Assembly: GCA_009829735.1 (NCBI GenBank)
Contig: CM020619.1
Coordinates: forward strand, 19,225,816-19,289,815
DNA length: 64,000 bases
Reading direction: 5' to 3'
Origin: Pyropia yezoensis
Lineage: Eukaryota; Rhodophyta; Bangiophyceae; Bangiales; Bangiaceae
The number at the start of each line of letters is the position of its first letter. Positions within the stretch are counted from its first letter, which is position 1. A program made the position numbers and the translations under genes. Below, piece after piece: positions 32,706-42,020 of this stretch. The notes below the pieces were generated by a model. The model was not told where the DNA came from. It worked only from the letters and a program-made list of their open reading frames with translations, and ran no database searches.

Positions 32706-33550
32706 TGTAAGGATTTCCCCCCTAATCCCATGGCTAGGTCCTAAGGGATAAGATCTGGGACCTCTCGTTACAGATCCTGCCGAACCAACTCCAGGCTACA
32801 TGGATCAATTCCTTGTATTGTGCGGCATGACGCGGTGTACCTTCCAAACTCAAGATGAGTCAGCCGCTGTCTCACGGTGTCTGCCGGCCGCACGACAGAA
32901 ACCATCGACAGCCCATCATGGCTTGTCGAAAGGCGCCAACGTCAGCACCCATGACGAGCAACATTTGCCGCAGCTGGGGAGCCCGTTAGAACTTCCTCGC
33001 TGCAGCATTGCAGCGATGTGACTGGCTAGCCGGCTGGCCGACTCGGTCGACTCGATCGAGCCGTCCTTACACGCCTCTCGTACCTTCGAGCCGACTGGCG
33101 TCTGGGGCCGGCTGGGGCGCCGCACTAGGCGCCGCACGCCGGACCCTTTCGTTTGGGGCACACTGGGGCTGCCCTCCTTCAGTGCGCACGCCCGCTCATG
33201 CTGTGTTCTGAGAGCCCTGCTTTGTTTTTGTTCCGTTTTGTGCCTACCGGCGGCACGAAGGGGATACGCATGCTTTGGGGCACCTTGGGCGCTCCGATGC
33301 GAGTATATAGTGCGTGGGTGTCGGCGCCACCAGGGGAGACCGGACGGGCAACAACAGACACAGACCAAAGACGACCTTAACCCTTTGAACCCCCCTCGAT
33401 CACCACCGACGTCGCGCTGTCCTCTTCCCCGGACCCTTCTTCGTCACCAACTCCATCCTCTTCCCCGCACCCTGTCGCCCTATTGGCTGGCACGGGTCGC
33501 TGACGCCATCAAGAGTGCGTTAAGGGCTGCCTAAGTGTGGGTGGTTCCTC
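32706..33550 (+). repeat. Probable 3' LTR of the G3 remnant; right end not fixed
   Basis: Begins TGTAAGGATTTCC directly after the polypurine tract, sharing TGTAAGGA with the start of the G1 LTR. A TATATA box at 33304-33309 suggests U3 of about 600 bp. No second copy is in the window, so the right border is a guess. No target duplication can be checked because the 5' end is missing. Confidence 0.5.
33304..33309 (+). promoter_or_regulatory. Possible TATA box in the G3 LTR
   Basis: TATATA between GC-rich flanks, about 600 bp into the LTR on the element's strand. Confidence 0.4.
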
Positions 33551-33552
33551 AC

Positions 33553-33655
33553 AATGTGCCCCCGGAGTGCCCCTGGAGGGGCCCTTGGGGGTGCCGCTGG
33601 GGGTGCCCTGGGGATGCCCCGGGGGTGCCCAGCGGGTGCCCTGGGGATTGGAGCG
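33553..33655 (+). repeat. Short G/C minisatellite, GGGGTGCC-type units
   Basis: Imperfect 10-16 bp units built on GGGGTGCCC recur about seven times, just after the presumed LTR or in its U5. Confidence 0.6.
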
Positions 33656-34171
33656 GGAGGGGAGTGCCTACCCCGCCAGTGCAATGAAAAAAGCTGTATT
33701 CCTTGCAACGTACTGTTTGCAGGCGGGGTCACGTACTCGTCAGAGCCCTGCGGGAAACGCCGGTTACCAATAAGAAACAGCAGTGGGCCGACATGATATC
33801 AACGCAGCGCGTATCTGTGCATGCGCGTCCAGCCTATCGAGAAGGTGATGGAACACGCTGCTTCCGTATGTAGCTCGACACAAACTCTTCATGAACCTGT
33901 CCCGGTCATCCGTCTCATTTGCGTGCGTCACCCACGCGCGGAATGTGCGCACCCCCCCCCCACAGCGGTCGTGCGGCCGGTGAATGCGTGTACTGTCTAA
34001 AACGGAGCGCGCCCCGCGAGTATTGGTTTATACCGAACTGACGCACACTGTGAAGGATGCAGTGCAAGGGGCGTACTGGAGCCCGATTGCACTCGCAAAC
34101 TTGTGTACTGGGGCCATTTCAGATGAATTAAGTTCGAACTCGCGTGCTCGTGAGGACACGGCGCCAGTACA
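33656..34171. other. No gene supported
   Basis: Short frames only. A C10 run lies near 33950. Nothing else recognised. Confidence 0.4.
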
Positions 34172-34712
34172 CGCCTAGTTCAGGGGGCGTTTTTTGTGCA
34201 TCCTGGGTTTCACGGGCGCCCTCGTCTCCCCATTGGACGACGAAGATCAATTCGATTGCTATGAGAGACAATTCATTCACCGCATTGGCTAACCAGCTAG
34301 GCGTGAGATGTTTTCTTCCTTTGGGCCTGCAGAGGTCGAAGATTGCACACGTGTTCACCAGCACCCGTTGTCGCGGCCGCGGGGGGCAGGTGAGAATAGA
34401 AGAGAGTGCATTAGAACGCAAAGCAAGGAATCAACCGTTCCTCACACAACGGATGCTGGAACCACGTACCACACAATGAAGGCCGCCCTCCCCTCCTCAT
34501 CCACTTTCACAGCGCCCGAAGCCCCCGACCCTCGTCCGACGACCCCCCTAAAGGCTCACTACCCGTCACACCCGAGGTTGGCGACGTCAAACAGGGGTGG
34601 GCCCCGGCGCAGGGGGCGTCTCTTCACGTCTCAGGGAAGGTACGGTCCCCCCATGGCTGTGATTCTACCATATGTGGCGGATGTACGGTTCTCTGCGTCT
34701 CGGAGGCTTTCC
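34172..34712. repeat. Dispersed repeat, copy 1
   Basis: About 540 bp resembling 54832-55372 in the same orientation. Shared landmarks are GCGTTTTTTGTGCATCCTG near the start, TGGGCCTG, GAACGCAAAGCAA, and a CGGCGC...GGGGGCGTCT stretch near the end. Divergence is substantial, with small indels. There is no coding potential and no clear terminal repeats. The type is unknown; possibly an old non-autonomous element or LTR fragment. Confidence 0.65.
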
Positions 34713-34749
34713 GACCCTCATGGTACACCCGTGGACACTTCCCCGGGGC

Positions 34750-34769
34750 ATCTCAGACATGTCTGAGAT
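34750..34769. repeat. Perfect 20-bp palindrome
   Basis: ATCTCAGACATGTCTGAGAT equals its own reverse complement, with a GGGC/GCCC extension across a one-base bulge. Confidence 0.85.
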
Positions 34770-35246
34770 TGCCCAGGGTACAAGCGAGAGGAATGCGGTT
34801 ATTGATGGAAGAAGGGCTGTCACCTTCAGACCCCGGCGGGGGGGGGATTGAAGAGGGAGGCGTCAAGACGACAGGAGGAGGGGGGGGAGGGGCGGAAATG
34901 TCGGGCAAGGGGTGGAGTACACCCAAACGCAGGGGCACACTCATGCGCGGGATCCGGGTGGCCGCGGCAGCGGGCCTGCGGCCTACCGTCCCTCACGGCC
35001 TCTGTGGCGTGGGGTAAAAATTGGGGTCATTAAGACCCCCCAATTTTCTTCTCAGCCACTCACAGGGTAGCACGTTTCTTCGAAAAGACTGCTGTAAAAG
35101 AAACCTAAGATGAACAACTTAACTAAAGGCGTGAGTACGCCACAAGTCGGGTGGTATCTTTTCGCGATGATAGAATGAGGATTTCTAAGTCATGCGCCAC
35201 ATATCCCGTGGGGATTTTCTTGTGGGACCGGTCAAACTTGAATCTG
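34770..35246. other. No gene; G-rich stretch and one hairpin
   Basis: 34839-34905 is G-rich on the plus strand. An imperfect hairpin lies at 35017-35047 (AAAATTGGGGTC against GACCCCCCAATTTT, 5-base loop). No frame looks coding. Confidence 0.5.
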
Positions 35247-35341
35247 TCTGACTGGCACAATCTGACTGGCACAATCTGACTGGCACAGTCTGACTGGCAC
35301 AATCTGACTGGCACAGTCTGACTGGCACAATCTGACTGGCA
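35247..35341 (+). repeat. 14-bp minisatellite, about 6.8 units
   Basis: Unit TCTGACTGGCACAA, alternating A/G near the unit junction (CACAA versus CACAG). Units are directly adjacent without spacers. Confidence 0.92.
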
Positions 35342-35620
35342 GGGCTGTGCAAGGGTATTGGCCCAAGGGTACCACAAGCGTATGATATCAAGTGTATCAG
35401 CGGTACACTTGGTGAAATCAGGAAATCTTCATATACACACTCTTTCAAGTGTATCGCGTGTGTACACTTGGCTCCGGACGTCAAGGGTATCCAAATGTAT
35501 GGAGCAAGTAGCCCCAGCTGTCTCAAAACTGCCAGTGATAGCGTGCCATGCGGTCGCAGGCCAACCAGGCCCAGCTGACAGACACGGCCGCGACAGGTGA
35601 CGAGACCGCCATCCAACCCC

Positions 35621-35659
35621 GCGCAGCGGATCTAAGACCGTGTATCTTATTTTCCGTGC
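35621..35659 (+). repeat. Left arm of an inverted repeat enclosing the copia element
   Basis: 39 bp whose reverse complement matches 41405-41443. The first 22 and last 9 bases of the aligned arms are identical. Disregarding the copia element, the arms are about 0.6 kb apart. Confidence 0.75.
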
Positions 35660-35702
35660 ATCGGGCCCGAACAGGCGTGCACGAGATTGCAGGGGGGCGC
35701 CC

Positions 35703-35707
35703 AGGGG
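35703..35707. repeat. Target-site duplication AGGGG, left of the copia element
   Basis: Identical to 40864-40868, directly after the other LTR. Confidence 0.9.
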
Positions 35708-36148
35708 TGTTGACCGACGACCCTGCCCCTGGACCGGGATCCCGAGAGGGGAACACGAGGGATGGGGGAGTTAGCCCCAGCGACGCACTTCCGACCAAGT
35801 CCGACACGGATGAGGATCAAGTGGATCACGAGAGAGAGGGATGATGATCGAGCAAGAGAGACCCGCGGCCCACGGTGCGGTGGACACGGGGGAGTGGGGC
35901 ACCGACAAGGTGCCACAGAGCCGGCTGAGTGGAGTGGGCCGGAGAGGAGCGGGGACCCCCATACGGGGGCTCGCGAATGAACCCATACGCGCCTACACTG
36001 GCGGAGTGCGCTGGGAGTGGACCGATGGGGTACTCCACCCCAGCTGCGACAGCAGAGAGGGGGGGGGAGGTAGACTTAAAGTGGGGGGGGCGCGCAGCGC
36101 CACTCGAGTGAAGAAAAGAGCAACGCGTTTTGCACCCGATTGCCAACA
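35708..36148 (+). repeat. Copia 5' LTR
   Basis: TGTTGACC at the start, GCCAACA at the end. Contains a G10-type run near 36059. Confidence 0.93.
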
Positions 36149-36150
36149 GA

Positions 36151-36162
36151 TTATGGGCCCAG
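36151..36162 (+). other. Copia primer-binding site, complementary to the anticodon arm of initiator tRNA-Met
   Basis: TTATGGGCCCAG, two bases after the LTR, is the reverse complement of CTGGGCCCATAA, the anticodon stem-loop of eukaryotic initiator tRNA-Met (CAT anticodon within). The Drosophila copia element is primed in this way by a tRNA 5' half rather than by the tRNA 3' end. Confidence 0.75.
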
Positions 36163-36254
36163 GGTCCGTGGTAAAGACACCACGTGCCTTTGTGCAGGCG
36201 CGTTCCCCCGACAGACTTTCCCCCTCCTCGTCGACCCCTCTTCGCTGAGGGAAG

Positions 36255-39200
36255 ATGGCGGAGCTGGGGGGATCGGCGGGGTTGATGCCGAGGAAGCTCG
36301 ATGCAGACTATACGACATAGGCAGTGCAGTTCCAGGCGTACCTAGAGACCGTGGAGCTCTGGGAGCCCATCGAGGACCCGCTGCCCCCGAACCCCGAGGA
36401 GAACGAGGCGGAGTTTGCCCGCTGGAAGAAGATTGACCGCAGGGCGTTGGGGCGTATCAAGTTGGGGATCCTACCGACCCACCTCAACAAACTAGACGGC
36501 TGCACCGCGGCCAAGGAGGCATGGGAAAAGCTCAAGGACGCCTTCCATGTATCGACCATGGCCCGTGAGGTGGGACTACAGCGCGAGATGGCGTCGCTGC
36601 GCAAGGCACCTGAAGAGGGCATCATGGCGTATGCGGGGCGTGCCAAGGGGATACTCGTCGAGTTGGCGGGGGTGTCCGACGAGCAGATCAGCGACCGTCG
36701 CGCCATCATCCAGATGTTGTCGGGCATCATTGAGCCCGAGTTTGAATCCATTGTGACCTTCATCACCAACCAACGCGTGCCCCCTTCCTGGGAGGACGTC
36801 GTGGCGCGGCTTTTGGTGGCGGAAGCAAGCATCAAGAATAAGAAGGCCTTGACTGAGGCGAAGACGACGACTCCCGGTACGGGCTCAACGTCGGCATATG
36901 GCGCTACCGCAGAGGAGAGGAAGCGCCTTGCCTCTGAGCGCAGGCGCCGCATTACATGCTGGAACTGTGGCAACCGTGGCCACTACTCGAATGAATGCAA
37001 CCGCATGGGTGCAGGCCAAGGGGGGCCTTCCAAAAACGGGGGGAAAGACGGCGGAGGGCCGCCATCAGGTGCCGGCAGTGCCGCAGGATTCCTGGGGAGC
37101 GCTGCGCTGGGCGCCCGTGTTACGCAGCGGGCCCCTGGACGCCAAGATTCCACCCATCCACGGGCATGCCCAGCGAAGGTACAGTCGCAGGGGGGCAGCG
37201 GGGACCAGATTGAATGGGTTGTTGACTCTGGGGCAACCCGCCACATGATTAAGGACACGACGTCGTTCACGCACTACCAGTCGGACGAGGCACGTGATGT
37301 AACAGTGGCGGATGGGCGATCGATCCCTATTGTGGGGAAAGGGGCAGTCAAGTTCATGGGCAACCAGGGATGGGAACTCACGCTTAGTGAGGTGGTTCAT
37401 GTGCCGACCATTGCGACGAGCCTGATATCGGTGCGTGGGATGACAAAGGGAGGTGCCAAGGTGACCTTTGAGGGTGACAGCTGCGTCATTACCAAGGCAG
37501 GTGTGGTGGTGGCCGTCGCGCATGTCGAAGCGAGCGACCAGTACGTGCTACGCGCCAACCAAAAGCCGACCACCTCGACGACGCTAGCAAACGTCGCTAC
37601 CTACCCCCAAGGCGGGCAGTGGGAAGACCTCTGGCACCGACGGACCGGCCATCTCGCAGTGGGCAGGCTGTCCACGATGTCCAAGGTTGTGAACGGAGTG
37701 GGGGGACCGGCCGCCGGCGATGTGCAGCAGGCGGGTGCTATCTGCCAGCCTTGTGTGGAGGCCCGCATGCAGAGCGCGCCGTTCAACTCGACCGCGAAAA
37801 CGACATCACGGTCCCTGGAAATGCTACACGTAGACCTGGTTGGGCCCCTGCCGCCATCACGTGGGGGGGCCCGACACTTCGTTGCTATCGGTGATTGCCA
37901 CACGGAGCTGATGGTGGGAACCTCCCTCAAGACCAAGGGGGAGGCGGGCGTCTAACTTCGCAACTGGATCGACCGGCTCGAGGTCCAGGCGGGGCACAAG
38001 GTGGTGAGGGTCCGCATGGACGAGGCCAAGGAGATTGCCTCAAGCCATGAGATTACTGCCTACTTCGACAAGAAAGGCATCACCGTAGAAACGACAGCGC
38101 CCTATACCCCTTAGCAGAACGGCCGGGCGGAGCGGGCCAACCGGACCATCATGGAGCACCTGCGGTCCATCCTCTTAGCCGCAGGGTTACCCACCGACTT
38201 GTGGGCCGAGGCATTCCAGGCGGTGCTCTACACTATGAACCTCTCTCCAACGGTGGATGGGAGGTCGACACCGTTTGAGCGCTTCTACGGCAAGAAGGCG
38301 AACGTGAGCCATCTCCGAGTATGGGGGAGCAAGGCATATGCCTTAACGGTTGACAAGGAGCAAAGGAAGCTGGGACCCAAGGTTATGGTCGGCTGGATGG
38401 TTGGTTACGCGACGGGGGGTAAGGCGTACCGCGTACTCTCTGCAGACAATGGCACGATCTACATCAGGCGCGATGTGGTTGTTGATGAAAGACCAACGCC
38501 AGTGCCAGCGGCAGACCAAGGGACTACCAACCTTCAACAGTTTGGGGGGGCCGGGCAATCTGGGGGAAGCAGCAACGGAAGCGACGGGCAAGGCCCGCCG
38601 GGACAGAATGCCCCTGGACAGTGGGTGGAGCCTATCGGCGTACCCCCGCTCCCCGACACGCCCGCATCGACGGCGGGCCCTGCTGGGCGCAGGCCGTACG
38701 ACCTACGGTCACGCGGTGACCCAACAGCAGCTGTGGATGGGAATGACGTGACGGCCAACGCGGCGACCGTCCAAAAGACGGTGACCACCGAGGAGGCGGT
38801 CAATAGTACTTGGTGGAACCGGACAGCACCAAAGACGCGTACGGAGGCGCTGTCACGACCTGACGCGGACCTGTGGCAGCAGGCAATGGACGAGGAGATG
38901 GCGTCCCTATCGGGCAAGAAGGCCCTGCGGCTGATGCAGCGGACGACCGAGATGCACGTTGTCGGGAGCAAGTGGGTGTTTGACTACAAGCATGACGCCG
39001 CAGGCACGGTCAACCGGTACAAGGCCCGCCTCGTCATGCAGGGCTTAACCCAGGTTAAGGGATTGGACTACGACGAGACATGGGCGCCATGCCCAGCCCG
39101 AGCTACTGTGCGGAGCCTGCTGGCAGTGGCGGCCGAGAGGGACCTGGAAATAGGGGGGCTCGACATCAAGACCGCCTACCTAAACGCCGCGATGGACAAG

Positions 39201-40559
39201 GATGTCTACATCGAGCAGCCTGAGGGCTACGAATGCGGCGGCCCTGATGTCATCTGCAAGGTGGACCAGGCACTGTATGGCTCAAAACAAGCAGGGAACC
39301 TCTGGCACATGGACCTCGACAAGACGCACAAGGATGCGGGGATGGACTCTTCGGAGGCCGACCCATGCTGCTACCTGTGGCACCACCCTGTGCATGCCAG
39401 CATCTACCAGCTGGTCCATGTGGACGATGTCTTCACGGTGGCGAAGACCAAGGGAGGTGTCAAGGCAGGCCAACAAGTGATCAAAGACAAGCATGAAGTG
39501 CGTGACCAAGGGGAGCTGACCGACTTCCTTGGTATGCGGATTGTGAGGGATCGGAAGAACAAGACCCTGGAGCTATCCAGCCCCGGGCACACAATGGCCC
39601 TCATCAAGCGGTTTGGGATGGAGCACGCCAACCCAACTCTGGTCCCTATGATTAAGGGGATCGACCTGCGCCGCACGGGGGAGAACATCCTGGGCGACGC
39701 GACGGCCTACATGGAGGTGGTCGGCGGCCTACTCTACCTGAGCACGTCCACGCGCCCCGACCTGGCTCTGGCAGCTGGCAAGCTAGCCCAGTACATGAAG
39801 CTGCCTGAGCAGCACCACTGGCAGGCAGCCAAGGCGGCCCTGCGCTACTTGGTGGGTACGACCGACATGGGCATCCGGTATGGCGGAGGCGGCAGACTTA
39901 CCGGCGCTGTCGACGTTGACTATGCTGGCTGCCCCGATACACGACGGTCGACCGCTGGGTGGGTGTTCCACTGGAACGGTGGGGCGGTTTCGTGGGCATC
40001 CAAGAGGGAGCCCACGGTCGCCACCTCAACGGCGGAAGCAAAATACATTGCGGCAGCTGCGGCGGTCAAGGAGGCCATGTGGCTACGAAAGCTGGATGCG
40101 GACCTGGACGGAGATGGCGAAACCATCCCCATTGCCGAGGACAACACGGCCTGTATTGCCATCGCAGGCAGCTCGGAAGGTACAGGACGGGCGAAGCACA
40201 TCGACACCGTCCACCACCTTGTCTGTGAGCGGATGGCGATGGGGGACGTCGTGCTCTACCATGTGGCAAGCGGCGACATGGTCGCTGACGGTCTGACCAA
40301 GCCGCTGCCACCTGAGGCCTTCAAAACCTACCGTGCTCGCATGGGAGTCACGAAGGTTGGGGACAAGGAACAGGGGGGCTCTACAGAGGCGATCCCGCCG
40401 GTGGGGCACGACCGTAGGGGAGTGTTGACCGACGACCCTGCCCCTGGACCGGGATCCCGAGAGGGGAACACGAGGGATGGGGGAGTTAGCCCCAGCGACG
40501 CACTTCCGACCAAGTCCGACACGGATGAGGATCAAGTGGATCACGAGAGAGAGGGATGA
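36255..40559 (+). pseudogene. Copia gag-pol polyprotein with three stop codons
   Basis: One frame from ATG 36255 to TGA 40559 (about 1434 codons) broken by TAG 36318-36320, TAA 37953-37955 and TAG 38112-38114. Order: gag; zinc knuckle CWNCGNRGHYSNEC (residue ~235); protease VVDSGATRHM (~322); integrase finger WHRRTGHL...CQPC (~460); core with Asp in HVDLVGP and Glu in QNGRAER; RT with LDIKTAYLNA (~969), LYGSKQAGNLW and HVDD (~1055); RNase H with DVDYAGCPDTRRSTAGW (~1220) and KHIDTVHH. Protease-IN-RT-RNase H order is diagnostic of Ty1/copia. The first TAG falls where relatives have Trp, the last where they have Gln (PQQNG). The frame runs 137 bp into the 3' LTR. Confidence 0.92.
40416..40422 (+). 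other. Copia polypurine tract
   Basis: AGGGGAG immediately before the 3' LTR. Confidence 0.7.
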
Positions 40560-40863
40560 TGATCGAGCAAGAGAGACCCGCGGCCCACGGTGCGGTGGAC
40601 ACAGGGGAGTGGGGCACCGACAAGGTGCCACAGAGCCGGCTGAGTGGAGTGGGCCGGAGAGGAGCGGGGACCCCCATACGGGGGCTCGCGAATGAACCCA
40701 TACGCGCCTACACTGGCGGAGTGCGCTGGGAGTGGACCGATGGGGTACTCCACCCCAGCTGCGACAGCAGAGAGGGGGGGGGAGGTAGACTTAATGTGGG
40801 GGGGGCGCGCAGCGCCACTCGAGTGAAGAAAAGAGCAACGCGTTTTGCACCCGATTGCCAACA
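40423..40863 (+). repeat. Copia 3' LTR
   Basis: Same 441-bp length and ends as the 5' LTR. Confidence 0.93.
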
Positions 40864-40868
40864 AGGGG
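40864..40868. repeat. Target-site duplication AGGGG, right of the copia element
   Basis: Matches 35703-35707. Confidence 0.9.
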
Positions 40869-40932
40869 CCCCGTACAGCCCGATTTCCGCGTGCAAGAGC
40901 GCGCACGGCGGCGTACTAACGGGGAGACTATA

Positions 40933-41047
40933 GTGCGTCCCGTAAAATGTAGACGTGCTCGTGTCGTGATCATGTCAAATATCGGCCACTGGACCAATCA
41001 AACCCACACTGCACGACCAGTGCACGTCCACTTTTTACGGGACGCAC
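40933..41047. mobile_element. 115-bp MITE-like element with 36-bp terminal inverted repeats
   Basis: The left arm starts GTGCGTCCCGTAAAA at 40933; the right arm (41012-41047), reverse-complemented, starts identically. The 36-bp arms agree at about 31 positions. The core is 43 bp and non-coding. No clear target duplication (TA on the left, AA on the right), so family assignment is open. Confidence 0.7.
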
Positions 41048-41404
41048 AATAAAACGAGGGCATATATTGGTTTTCGGTATTCAAGGCCTACCTACCTTTT
41101 GTCACAAGTTGAAAACCACTTCAGCCAATCAGACGCGCGTATTACCACACGCCCGATAGTCTGTTGACTATAGGTGTGACTAAAACTCGCTGCTTTGGTC
41201 ACTCCGAAAGTCCACGGACCAACGGAGGTCTCCCAGGGCTTGATCTGATTGGCTGTCGCTTCGTTCCAAGAATATGCGATTTTGCTCCGTAACGTTAAAA
41301 TATAGTCCATTGTCGGATAGTCACGTTGGTGGGCACGCCCTAAGCGGCGACGCCTGGGCCCCCGAGGCCTGCAAACACGCTTTTGACAGTGCGCGCACGT
41401 GCCG
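41048..41404. other. No gene seen
   Basis: AT-richer sequence with the motif CCAATCAGA at 41124 and GATTGGCTG near 41248, which are inverted relative to each other. No coding frame is supported. It forms the inside of the inverted-repeat unit. Confidence 0.4.
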
Positions 41405-41443
41405 GCACGGAAAATAAGATACACGGCTTAAGACCCGCTGCGC
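41405..41443 (-). repeat. Right arm of the inverted repeat enclosing the copia element
   Basis: Matches 35621-35659 in reverse complement. Confidence 0.75.
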
Positions 41444-42020
41444 CGTGGCGACCCAGCGGCCGCTGGACACGAGTCGTGGCGGGTGGTCCCTGAGCCACGA
41501 GCGCCTGTCCAGCAGGCTGCATCACACCCAGGCAGCGTCGCCATTGACAGGCGACAGAACAGCACCCGCTCGGCACTCAACCATCAGAGACGACGTTATG
41601 GGCGCAAAAACAGCGTCGCACAGCGACCGAACATCAGCGACTGCGTGTCTATATATAGAAGAGTATTGATGCACTTGCCCGACGCAATTTGCTAATACAC
41701 CTGCCGAGGCGGGGCACGTGCGTATACCCTCGACACATACATTCGCACTTGCCGCACAGCCGAATACACTTGACCGAACCACAGGCCACTGTCAGCTAGA
41801 TACTCTCGCCCACTTGTGCGGTCCCATACAGTAGTACCCTTGGCCAAATCCGGTACCCTTGCGCAGCCCTGCCGACTGGAACGAATCTGACTGGCTCTGA
41901 CGGACTGGCGCGTCATCCTCTCCCCTCCTCGCCGCACCGCCACCCGCCCCATGCGCGACCGCCCCATGCGGCGAGGGGACACCTTCCCTCACGCTTACCG
42001 CCACGACGGCACCCCCCGTC
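41444..42020. other. Upstream region of the glycosyltransferase gene
   Basis: No coding frame supported. TATATATA at 41650-41657 lies about 365 bp before the proposed start codon and could serve as a core promoter element. From 41940 the sequence becomes C-rich. Confidence 0.4.

Larger units (their letters stand above)
35708..40863 (+). mobile_element. Complete Ty1/copia retrotransposon, 5156 bp
   Basis: Two 441-bp LTRs that differ by two substitutions (35888/40603 and 36080/40795), a primer site, a single gag-pol frame and a polypurine tract, flanked by AGGGG duplications. The near-identical LTRs indicate recent insertion. Three in-frame stops mean this copy cannot make a full polyprotein. 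Confidence 0.94.

Noticed and set aside
35247-35341. CRISPR-like array
   Set aside because: The 14-bp units are directly adjacent with no spacers; it is a minisatellite in a eukaryotic genome.
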